Shown in pieces: positions 47,462 through 55,505 of a DNA stretch of 64,000 nucleotides. Both the position numbers and the translations under genes were made by a program. Numbering within the stretch: position 1 is the first letter of the stretch; each line of letters opens with the position of its first letter. Location: the NCBI RefSeq assembly GCF_000799165.1, contig NZ_JUGF01000001.1, forward strand, positions 620,001 to 684,000. The letters are read 5' to 3'. Under the pieces are notes generated by a model. That model was not told the origin of the DNA. It did not search any database and saw only the letters and a list, made by a program, of their open reading frames with translations. This DNA is from Methylotenera versatilis 7. Lineage in GTDB: Bacteria > Pseudomonadota > Gammaproteobacteria > Burkholderiales > Methylophilaceae.

Positions 47462-47676
47462 GACATGGTTTGTTAATAATTCTAATTGATTACTTTTTAT
47501 TGAATACTTTATATAGCCATCTTAAATGACCTATTTTTTATACTAGCTTTTTTGATGCCCTGTTTTTCAATACATAGGCCATTTTTTTGCTATTTTTTAG
47601 CGCCTGACATGTCTTTTCTGCAGGCACTTGTAAATCGGTGTAAAGTTTTCAAAATTTATGTAAATTAAGCAGCGAA

Positions 47677-47691
47677 TGATAACTGTTCTCA
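47677..47691. promoter_or_regulatory. Candidate Fur box between receptor and TolC genes
   Basis: TGATAACTGTTCTCA matches most positions of the 7-1-7 Fur consensus (TGATAATnATTATCA) and sits within AATGATAACTGTTCTCATTT, a common betaproteobacterial form. It is 134 bases before the TolC-family gene and 277 before the divergent receptor gene. Confidence 0.55.
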
Positions 47692-47824
47692 TTTATAATT
47701 GCAAGCCTTATGTATGATTCGCCTTGTGTTTCAGTACAATCTTTCACTGAGTCATATTTTATAGGTCCATATTTGGAAAATAGCTTTCTTTTAACTGTAT
47801 TCGTACACTAATTAAAAAAGATTA

Positions 47825-49279
47825 ATGAATAGATTGAATGGTTTAAAAAATAGAATGAACAAACATTTACTAATAATTGCATTGGCAAGTCTTAGCATTC
47901 CGGCCTTTGCACAAGACTCTATTTGGTACAAAGATGACGATCCGCTTAAAACACAGATTTACACCCTACCCAAAATTCCAGATGGCTACAGAGAACCGAA
48001 TGCGCCTTGCGGCAATGTGGATTTAAGCAAACCGATTACTTTGGCAGAAGTGGCCGATACTAGTCTTTGTAACAACCCGCAAACCAGCGAGGTTTGGGCA
48101 AGCGCGCGCGTACAGGCAGCGCAGTTAGGTATTGCAAAATCGGCTTATCTGCCATCGTTAAACGATAACATTTCGACCAGTTTGGGTATATCAAATCCGG
48201 AATCCAGCTCGCGCAGCAATCCCACGATGAATTTAAGCAACAGCTTGGTTGCCAGTTATCTCCTATATGATTTTGGCAATCGAAATGCCAACCTGGAAAA
48301 TGCGCGCCAACTATTGCTCTCGGCCAGCGCCAGCCAAAGCAGCACGGTACAAAGTGTATTGTTGACCGCAACTGTGGCTTATTATCAGGTACAAGCCAAC
48401 ATTGCGGCACTGGATGCAGCACGTGAAGCAGAACGTGCCAGCGAGGAAAGTTTTAAGGCGGCCGATGCGCGATATAAAGCAGGCGTTTCAACGCCTGCAG
48501 ATAAGCTGCAAGCGCAAACCGCTTTTGCGCAATTAACACTCACGCGAATTACCAGCGAAGGTAATCTGCAAATCGCATACGGAAATCTGGTCAATGTGAT
48601 GGGTTTGCCTGCGAATCAAAAAGTGGTATTGATTGCAAATACGAGCAATCCGCCAGCAAACATTTTGGAAGATGTGAATACATTGATTGAACAGGCTAGT
48701 ACACGCCGCCCGGATTTAGTCGCCAGCGAAGCGCAAGTAAAAGCGGCCCAGGCAAATATTGATGCCAGCAAAGCGGCATCTAAACCAACGATTTCTGTTT
48801 CCATGTCGAATAACCTGCAAGACGGCTCTCAATTAAGCTCAAGCAACAATTCAACTTTAGGTTTAACCGTATCGATTCCATTATTTGCTGGTTACGCCCC
48901 AACCTATCGAATTCGCGCGGCAGAAGCAACAGCTGATTTACGCGCTGCACAACGCGATCGCTTACGCCTGCAAATTTCATTAGATGTGTGGTCGGCTTAT
49001 CAAAGTTTGCGCACCGCACTTGAGTCGGTGACTGCGACAGAAATATTAGTGACCAGTGCAGAACAATCTTACCGCGTGGCTTTAGGGCGCTATAAAGCAG
49101 GCGTTGGCAACATTATCGATACGCTAAACGCACAAAGTGCGCTGGCCTCTGCGAATCAACAGAAAATTCAGGCAGCACTCAATTCAAACATCGCACGCGC
49201 CACTTTAGCGCAAGCCATGGGCGCACTGGATAATGCCATGATTCAATCTTTACCTAATTCCACACTATCTACCAATTAA
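47825..49279 (+). CDS. TolC-family outer-membrane efflux protein
   Basis: The protein has 484 residues, with a signal peptide (NKHLLIIALASLSIPAFAQD). It shows the two coiled-coil repeats of outer-membrane efflux proteins with the paired motifs ADARYKAGVSTPADKLQAQT and ALGRYKAGVGNIIDTLNAQS. A start at Met12 (47858) is also possible. It leads an operon with MacA- and MacB-like genes, forming a complete tripartite exporter. The cargo is unknown; siderophore or peptide export is plausible given the surrounding iron genes and the Fur-like box upstream. Confidence 0.92.
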   Translation: MNRLNGLKNRMNKHLLIIALASLSIPAFAQDSIWYKDDDPLKTQIYTLPKIPDGYREPNAPCGNVDLSKPITLAEVADTSLCNNPQTSEVWASARVQAAQLGIAKSAYLPSLNDNISTSLGISNPESSSRSNPTMNLSNSLVASYLLYDFGNRNANLENARQLLLSASASQSSTVQSVLLTATVAYYQVQANIAALDAAREAERASEESFKAADARYKAGVSTPADKLQAQTAFAQLTLTRITSEGNLQIAYGNLVNVMGLPANQKVVLIANTSNPPANILEDVNTLIEQASTRRPDLVASEAQVKAAQANIDASKAASKPTISVSMSNNLQDGSQLSSSNNSTLGLTVSIPLFAGYAPTYRIRAAEATADLRAAQRDRLRLQISLDVWSAYQSLRTALESVTATEILVTSAEQSYRVALGRYKAGVGNIIDTLNAQSALASANQQKIQAALNSNIARATLAQAMGALDNAMIQSLPNSTLSTN

Positions 49280-49297
49280 TCGTTACAAATAACCGAT

Positions 49298-50548
49298 ATG
49301 AAATTACTTAAAAAAATCCTAGTTATCATTATATTAGCGGCAATTGCTGCTGGTGCTTATTACTATTATGAAAAGACACACCAACCTAAACCGGAAGATC
49401 TATACCGATTAGATGAAGTCACACGAGGCGATATTGAGCAGACGGTTTCTGCCAACGGCACCTTGAATCCTGTCAGTTTAATCAGCGTGGGTACGCAAAT
49501 TTCGGGGATTGTCAGAAAGCTGTATGTGGATTTTAACGATACCGTTAAAAAAGATCAGGTGTTGCTTGAATTAGATAGTGCGCTATCTTCAGCGGCAATC
49601 ACGCAATCGCAAAGTAGCGTGCGCAATTACCAGGCATCTGTCGATTTAGCCGTTGCCAATGAAAAACGTATTCGTGAACTCTATGCGCAAGAATTCGTTT
49701 CAAAACAAGAGCTAGACACCGCAGTACAAGTGCTTAAATCTGCCAGAGCGCAGCTGGATAGCGCACGCGGATTGTTAACACGCGATCAAACTAATTTAAA
49801 CTTCACCATTATTCGCTCACCGGTTTCCGGCATTGTCGTGAATCGCGTGGTGGATGTTGGTCAAACGGTTGCGGCAAGTTTTCAAACCCCTACTCTGATT
49901 CAGATTGCCCAAGACTTGTCGAAAATGCAGATTGATACCAGTTTTGCCGAAGCGGATATTGGCAAAATTAAAGATGGTCAGAAAGTTAAGTTTAATGTCG
50001 ATGCATTCCCTAATCGCAATTTTGAGGGTGTCGTTAAACAAGTACGCTTAAACTCAACCAATACATCTAATGTGGTTACTTACAACGTGGTTGTGTCTGT
50101 TGATAATAGCGATTTAACTTTGTTACCAGGTATGACCGCTTATGTGAACATTGCTGTAGCAAATGCACAGCAATCACTATTAGTGCCGAATGCCGCACTA
50201 CGTTACAAACCAAAAGTGGATGAAGAAGCTAGTGCTACAGCTAATACAAGTGGTGACAAAAAACCAGAAGCTGGCAAAAATGGTGAGAGAAAAAGAGGTG
50301 CTGGCGGTAGAAATGGTGGCGGTAAAAATGGCAACAAAGCGGAAGATTTAACTGCTGGCAAAATCTACATATTAAAAGACGGTAAACCAACAGAGGTAAG
50401 AATACATGTTGGTATTACAGATGGCCGATTTACCGCCATTACTGCACGCGATTTAAATGCAGGTGACAAAGTAATTGTGGGCGATATGCTGGCAAATGAT
50501 CAGCCTAAAGCTGGCGGCAGCGCTCAACGTGCGCCAAGAATGTTCTAG
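49298..50548 (+). CDS. macA: MacA-like periplasmic adaptor of an ABC exporter
   Basis: The protein has 416 residues. An N-terminal anchor helix (ILVIIILAAIAAGAYYYYEK) precedes a lipoyl/biotinyl-like domain and coiled coil (SVGTQISGIVRKLYVDFNDT, then KRIRELYAQEFVSKQELDTA) and beta-barrel domains. A Gly/Lys/Asn-rich low-complexity insert lies at about 305-345, absent from typical MacA and probably a flexible surface loop. It bridges the TolC protein and the ABC transporter encoded on either side. Confidence 0.92.
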   Translation: MKLLKKILVIIILAAIAAGAYYYYEKTHQPKPEDLYRLDEVTRGDIEQTVSANGTLNPVSLISVGTQISGIVRKLYVDFNDTVKKDQVLLELDSALSSAAITQSQSSVRNYQASVDLAVANEKRIRELYAQEFVSKQELDTAVQVLKSARAQLDSARGLLTRDQTNLNFTIIRSPVSGIVVNRVVDVGQTVAASFQTPTLIQIAQDLSKMQIDTSFAEADIGKIKDGQKVKFNVDAFPNRNFEGVVKQVRLNSTNTSNVVTYNVVVSVDNSDLTLLPGMTAYVNIAVANAQQSLLVPNAALRYKPKVDEEASATANTSGDKKPEAGKNGERKRGAGGRNGGGKNGNKAEDLTAGKIYILKDGKPTEVRIHVGITDGRFTAITARDLNAGDKVIVGDMLANDQPKAGGSAQRAPRMF

Positions 50549-50560
50549 TTGGACTTAGCC

Positions 50561-51325
50561 ATGCAAAACCAACAGAACATACAGAATAATAAAGCCACAA
50601 AAAAAAATGTTATCGATGTAAGCGGGTTATTTAAAGAATATCAAACAGCGGCTGGGCCCTTCCCTGTGCTGAAAGATGTGAATCTGCGCATTGATAATGG
50701 CGATTATGTGGCCATTATGGGTCCCTCTGGTTCAGGTAAATCCACCTTTATGAATATTCTAGGCTGCTTAGATAAACCAACTAAAGGGAAATATATATTG
50801 GATGGTCATGCAGTCGCCACCATGGAAGAAAATGATGTTGCTGGCGTACGCAACAAAACCATCGGCTTTGTATTTCAAGGTTTCAACCTGTTATCGCGTT
50901 CCAGTTTGTTAGATAACGTTGCGCTGCCTTTAGTGTATTCGCACATCGATAAGGCGGAGCGTCATGCACGCGCCAAAGTGCTGTTAGAGAAAGTTGGCTT
51001 AGGTAACCACATTAACTCACGCCCCAATCAAATTTCTGGCGGTCAACAGCAACGCGTAGCCATTGCACGTGCATTGATTAACAATCCACGCCTGATTCTT
51101 GCGGATGAGCCAACAGGTAACTTGGATAGCGTGACCAGTGAAGAGATTATGGCGCTATTTAGCCAGTTAAATAAAGAAGGTATTACGATTGTGTTAGTCA
51201 CGCATGAAACAGATATTGCCGAACATGCCAAACGCCAAGTGCGATTTCTGGATGGGAAAATCGTGCAAGATACATTGACAAACGGCCATGTATCAACCAA
51301 TAACGAATCAAGCGAGGTAATCTGA
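50561..51325 (+). CDS. MacB-type ABC transporter ATPase
   Basis: Started at the ATG at 50561 the protein has 254 residues; the frame is open from a TTG at 50549. Walker A is GPSGSGKST, the signature is SGGQQQRVAIARAL, and Walker B is LILADEPTGNLD. It belongs to the LolD/MacB branch. Here ATPase and permease are separate genes, whereas E. coli MacB is a fusion. Its stop overlaps the permease ATG by one base (TGATG). Confidence 0.93.
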   Translation: MQNQQNIQNNKATKKNVIDVSGLFKEYQTAAGPFPVLKDVNLRIDNGDYVAIMGPSGSGKSTFMNILGCLDKPTKGKYILDGHAVATMEENDVAGVRNKTIGFVFQGFNLLSRSSLLDNVALPLVYSHIDKAERHARAKVLLEKVGLGNHINSRPNQISGGQQQRVAIARALINNPRLILADEPTGNLDSVTSEEIMALFSQLNKEGITIVLVTHETDIAEHAKRQVRFLDGKIVQDTLTNGHVSTNNESSEVI

Positions 51326-52548
51326 TGTTTAGTGCAATGTTGGGAGAGGCCTGGCACGCCATGGGGGCAAACCGATTACGTACCTTTTTAACCATGCTGG
51401 GTATGGTCATTGGCGTGAGCGCGGTGGTATTAATGATGGCGATTGGGCAAGGCGCAGAAGCTTCGGTAAAACGCTCTATCAGTGCCATGGGTAGTAATTT
51501 ATTTGTAGTGTTGTCTGGTCCGCCTAGAGTAGCAGGCGCCAGATCCGCCACGGGAAATGCGCCATCACTCAATGTAAAAGATGCCAATGCCATTGGTGAA
51601 CTGGATGATGTAGCGGGCGTTGCGCCTGTCACGATGGGAAAATCGCAAATTGTGTACGGCAGCAATAACTGGAACACCGATATTATTGGCACCACACCCA
51701 GTTACTTAGATATCCGCTCTTGGGGGTTATCCGCTGGTTATGCATTTTCAGACTCCGATATTCGCTCTGCCACCCGCGTTGCCTTAATTGGCAAAACAGT
51801 CGCACAAAATATCTTTGGCGAAGATATTGATCCAGTGGGCAAAACCATTCGTATCAACCAAAGTCCTTTCGTGATTCTGGGCATGCTGGACAGTAAAGGT
51901 CAGACATTAGATGGTCGCGACCAGGACGATACGATTATTGTGCCGCTGACGACCGCGCAACGTAAGCTATTTGGCAATCAGCTACCAGGAAGCGTACGGC
52001 AGATTCTGGTACAAGCTGAGTCTGATAATGTGATGTCGATACTTGAAGAGTCTATGAATGGCTTGCTGAATCAACGCCACAATATACGCGAAGGCGCCGA
52101 CAGTGACTTTTCTGTGCGCAACCTGACAGCGATTGCTAACTCAGCCGCAGAAACCGCCCGCACCATGTCATTGTTACTAGGTGCAATTGCTTCTGTATCT
52201 TTGTTGGTGGGTGGTATTGGCATCATGAACATCATGCTGGTATCAGTCACAGAACGCACACGTGAAATTGGTATTCGTATGGCAATTGGCGCACGTCAAC
52301 GCGATATTCTGCTGCAGTTTCTATTAGAAGCCATCATGATCTCAATCGTCGGCTGCCTGATTGGTATTGGCATTGGTGTGGGTGGCGCGGTGCTAGTTGG
52401 TATATTCACACAAGCTGAAATCATTATCTCTAGCGAGTCTGTGTTGATTGCTTTTAGTGTCGCAGCCAGCATCGGTGTGTTCTTCGGCTTCTATCCTGCG
52501 CGCATGGCCGCCATGCTTAATCCGATTGAAGCACTGCGCTATCAGTAA
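51325..52548 (+). CDS. MacB-type ABC transporter permease (FtsX family)
   Basis: The protein has 407 residues. One N-terminal helix (RLRTFLTMLGMVIGVSAVVL), a large MacB_PCD periplasmic domain (about 45-250) and three C-terminal helices (MSLLLGAIASVSLLVGGIGI, LEAIMISIVGCLIGIGIGVG and SVLIAFSVAASIGVFFGFYP) are present. The MacB signature VSVTERTREIGIRMAIGARQ is complete. It forms the inner-membrane part of the exporter with the preceding ATPase and adaptor. Confidence 0.93.
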   Translation: MFSAMLGEAWHAMGANRLRTFLTMLGMVIGVSAVVLMMAIGQGAEASVKRSISAMGSNLFVVLSGPPRVAGARSATGNAPSLNVKDANAIGELDDVAGVAPVTMGKSQIVYGSNNWNTDIIGTTPSYLDIRSWGLSAGYAFSDSDIRSATRVALIGKTVAQNIFGEDIDPVGKTIRINQSPFVILGMLDSKGQTLDGRDQDDTIIVPLTTAQRKLFGNQLPGSVRQILVQAESDNVMSILEESMNGLLNQRHNIREGADSDFSVRNLTAIANSAAETARTMSLLLGAIASVSLLVGGIGIMNIMLVSVTERTREIGIRMAIGARQRDILLQFLLEAIMISIVGCLIGIGIGVGGAVLVGIFTQAEIIISSESVLIAFSVAASIGVFFGFYPARMAAMLNPIEALRYQ

Positions 52549-52600
52549 ATATATGCCTTAGAGAATATGTGCTGAATATACGTACTTAAAACATGCACAT

Positions 52601-52641
52601 AAAAAAACGCCTGCAAACTTTAAATTTGCAGGCGTTTTTTT
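52601..52641. terminator. Bidirectional terminator between exporter and azurin genes
   Basis: AAAAAAACGCCTGCAAA-CTTTAAA and TTTGCAGGCGTTTTTTT form a strong stem with A- and T-runs on both arms. It lies between the convergent permease (52548) and azurin (52664) genes. Confidence 0.88.
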
Positions 52642-52663
52642 ATTGTGTGTAGCTTTTAAAAAC

Positions 52664-53140
52664 TTATACCAACTTAACAACGCCCTTCATCATAAAAGCG
52701 TGGCCAGGGAAAGAACAGTAAAAATCGAAAGTATCTTTAGCATTCAATTTGCTCACAGCAAATTTAGTGCTGGCTGTTTCACCACCACCAATGATTTTAG
52801 TAGATGCAATCACACGTGCATCACCAGCTTTTACATAATCGCTAGGCAAGCCAGCTTTGCTGCCATCTTCTAACACAGCGGCTTTGTCGCTGTCTTTACT
52901 AATCACCAAATTATGACCCATTACAGTTTTAGGTAATTTACCCACATGTTTAAGGTTAATAGTGAACTCTTTACAAGTTTTACTCACATCGATACTTTTG
53001 GTGCTAAATGTCATTGAATCGGTTGATTCAATAGTGATTTCACAAGCAGCCGCCGCTTGCGCCTTGGGTGTTGCAAGCAAAACGCCCGCAGAAACAGCAA
53101 ATAAAACAACTGAAGTCGTAAATAGTTTTTGTGTGGTCAT
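52664..53140 (-). CDS. azu: Azurin (type I blue copper protein)
   Basis: The precursor has 158 residues with a signal peptide to about 30 (TPKAQAA). Copper ligands are all present: H76 in MGHNLVI, C142 and H147 in YCSFPGHAF, and axial M151. The disulfide pair C33 and C56 is conserved. Azurin carries single electrons in the periplasm, for example to or from cytochromes and dehydrogenases. The gene lies 92 bases after a siderophore receptor gene and carries the same upstream TGGCTRGCYW boxes, so it is likely part of that metal regulon. Confidence 0.95.
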   Translation of the reverse strand: MTTQKLFTTSVVLFAVSAGVLLATPKAQAAAACEITIESTDSMTFSTKSIDVSKTCKEFTINLKHVGKLPKTVMGHNLVISKDSDKAAVLEDGSKAGLPSDYVKAGDARVIASTKIIGGGETASTKFAVSKLNAKDTFDFYCSFPGHAFMMKGVVKLV

Positions 53141-53165
53141 TCTTATTTCCTTTAGTTAAAAAATT

Positions 53166-53202
53166 TGGCTAGCCAGATACAACTGAAAACAATGGCTAGC
53201 TA
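53166..53202. promoter_or_regulatory. Pair of TGGCTAGCYA boxes before azurin
   Basis: TGGCTAGCCA (53166-53175, a palindrome) and TGGCTAGCTA (53193-53202) are spaced by 27 bases and lie 26-62 bases before the azurin start. They match the boxes before the three siderophore receptors. Confidence 0.6.
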
Positions 53203-53232
53203 GGTTAAAAACAGTTACTAAAAAATATTTGA

Positions 53233-55437
53233 TTAAAAGTTATAGGTTGCTGTTGCTGTAGCTACTCTCTTAGGCCCAAGCCAGCAGTCGCCGCGCGAAA
53301 GACAAGTCGCAACATATTCTTTATCAGTCAGATTGCTGGCATTTAAAGCGTAACGCCACGCGCCGCGATCAAACCCTAGCATCGCATCGAAGAGTGTGAC
53401 ATCTGGCGTTTTAAAAGTTGCAGTGGAATCGTAAGATTCACCAATGTAACGCACACCTAAACCAGCGCGAAAACCGTCTATGTCACCGATTGCAAAATGT
53501 TTAATCGCCCAAACGGTCGCCAAATGCTTAGGCACAGCTTCGATTTGATTTCCTTTTTCCGTAAGCACATTACTTTTATTGTATTTGGCGTTGGTATAGC
53601 TATAACTGGCAATCAGATCTAACCTATTATCAAAGCTGGTAGCCGCTTCCAACTCTAAGCCACGTGAGCGTACTTCAGCTTTTTGTATAGAATCGAATGG
53701 TCCACCTGAAGGATCTGGCGTTAAACGATTTTTATCTGTTAAATCAAAAATAGCGGCAGTAAATTTGGTTTTACTACCTTCTGGCATATATTTAACACCC
53801 AACTCGTATTGCTCGCCCTCTTGCGGTTTAAAAACCTTGCCACTTCTATCGGTACCAGCCACTGGTTGGAATGATTCAGCATAACTCACATAAGGCGCCC
53901 AGCCGTTATCGAATAAATACGTGAGGCCATAACGACCAGTCGTTTTTTTATCCACTATTGCAGGCGATCCGTCACTTTTACTGCTTGCTCTATCGTGGCG
54001 CAAACCCAATGTGGCGACCCAATGTTGATCAAACTTAATTTGATCCTGTAAATAAACGCCTGTTTGAAATTGATAAGCTGTAGGGTTTTGATAGCTCGCC
54101 ACACCCGAGTAATCAACTGGTGTATAAACAGGGTTAAATACATCAATTGGGTTACCTAAGCCTGCATCACCAAAGCCTTTCCTGTCTTGTTTAAATCGTG
54201 AGTAATCCACACCAAACAACGCTGTATGCGTGGTACGGTCGGTAGAAAATTTAGCTTGTAAATTATTATCAATATTGAATTTTTTTGTATCAATTTTAGA
54301 AAAATCAACATAGCGATTAATCACGCGCTGATTAGTGCCTGGAACAAAAGGGTCCGCCGCGAACACATTACCGTATAAAACATTGTAGGTATTTTTGCTG
54401 CTGTTATAGCGTGCATTTTGATGTACGCTAAAAGTGTCATTAAATTGATGGTCTATTAACCAACTAAATGATGTGGAATCCGTATTATATTTGTCTGTAT
54501 CAGGGTCGCCAATAAACGTGTCATGTTTAATTTTGCCATTGGGATTAGGCGTTAAAATGCCTGAAATTGGTAAAAACTGATTAGTAGAATTAACTTCATT
54601 GCGTTGAATCTGCGCAAGCAAGGTAACAGTAGTCTTATCGTTTTTCCAAGTCAGCGACGGCGCAACGATGACTCGTTTATCTTCAGTATGGTCAACCTGC
54701 GTACCGTTATCACGACCAACAAACACTAGACGATAAAATAAATTATCCGTATCTGCCACAGGGCCAGTAAAGTCTGCCTGAATTCGCTTGCTATCATAAT
54801 TGCCAATAGACACGCCAATTTCATTCTGGGCAGCTTCTTGTGGGCGTTTAGTCCCCAAATTTACCACACCACCGACGCCACCTGAACCAAACAGCATAGA
54901 TGAAGGGCCGCGCAATATCTCAATACGCTCCAGAGTGAAAGGGTCTGGCCGTGCAATATCTTGGTAATACGTATTTATTTGACGTAAGCCGTCTAAATAT
55001 TGCGTTCCATCCATGCCACGTATAGAAATATTATCTGAGCGTGAATCAAGGCCATATTGATCCGCAACCACACCTGCACTGTAACGCAGCGCATCTTGTA
55101 TAGACTGCACATTTTGATCGCGCATTTGATCAGAAGTAATCACTGAAATGGACTGGGGCGTTTCAATAATCGGCGTATCGGTTTTAGTCGCAGTTTTAGC
55201 ACGTTTAGCCACATAACCATTCACTACACCATTAGTTTTTTCTTGGTCAGCACTCACCTTAACTTCTGGTAGCTGCTCAACTCCTGTTTCCTTAGCAGAG
55301 GTCTCTTTTACTGAGGTTTCTGGCAATAACTCTTCGGCCATTGAAAGCTGTGGCATAACAGCAATAATGGCAGCAACAATTATTTTGCGACCCGTGATTT
55401 TATAAAGTGCGACTTTATCGCATGAGTAAGCTTGCAT
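53233..55437 (-). CDS. TonB-dependent siderophore receptor
   Basis: The protein has 734 residues. The signal peptide ends near LSMAEE. A candidate TonB box is LPEVKVSA. The plug has IIETPQSISVITSDQMRDQN, then IQDALRYSAG and LERIEILRGPSSMLFGSGGV. The barrel ends KRVATATATYNF. This is the ferrichrome/hydroxamate-type family by overall pattern; the ligand cannot be read. Its first residues (MQ...C-KVA-YK-I...KIIVAAIIA) closely match those of the receptor just upstream, showing a tandem duplication including the leader. Confidence 0.92.
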   Translation of the reverse strand: MQAYSCDKVALYKITGRKIIVAAIIAVMPQLSMAEELLPETSVKETSAKETGVEQLPEVKVSADQEKTNGVVNGYVAKRAKTATKTDTPIIETPQSISVITSDQMRDQNVQSIQDALRYSAGVVADQYGLDSRSDNISIRGMDGTQYLDGLRQINTYYQDIARPDPFTLERIEILRGPSSMLFGSGGVGGVVNLGTKRPQEAAQNEIGVSIGNYDSKRIQADFTGPVADTDNLFYRLVFVGRDNGTQVDHTEDKRVIVAPSLTWKNDKTTVTLLAQIQRNEVNSTNQFLPISGILTPNPNGKIKHDTFIGDPDTDKYNTDSTSFSWLIDHQFNDTFSVHQNARYNSSKNTYNVLYGNVFAADPFVPGTNQRVINRYVDFSKIDTKKFNIDNNLQAKFSTDRTTHTALFGVDYSRFKQDRKGFGDAGLGNPIDVFNPVYTPVDYSGVASYQNPTAYQFQTGVYLQDQIKFDQHWVATLGLRHDRASSKSDGSPAIVDKKTTGRYGLTYLFDNGWAPYVSYAESFQPVAGTDRSGKVFKPQEGEQYELGVKYMPEGSKTKFTAAIFDLTDKNRLTPDPSGGPFDSIQKAEVRSRGLELEAATSFDNRLDLIASYSYTNAKYNKSNVLTEKGNQIEAVPKHLATVWAIKHFAIGDIDGFRAGLGVRYIGESYDSTATFKTPDVTLFDAMLGFDRGAWRYALNASNLTDKEYVATCLSRGDCWLGPKRVATATATYNF

Positions 55438-55473
55438 TTAATTATCCCTGTAATCGAAAGTTTATATAATTGT

Positions 55474-55483
55474 TGGCTGGCTA
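55474..55483. promoter_or_regulatory. TGGCTGGCTA box before siderophore receptor
   Basis: A single box lies 37-46 bases before the receptor start at 55437, inside the 68-base gap between the two tandem receptor genes. Confidence 0.5.
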
Positions 55484-55505
55484 AATAAAAGCTGAAGTAT
55501 GTAAC

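Noticed and set aside
51198-51695. 165-codon minus-strand frame
   Set aside because: It is antisense to the well-supported ABC ATPase and permease genes.
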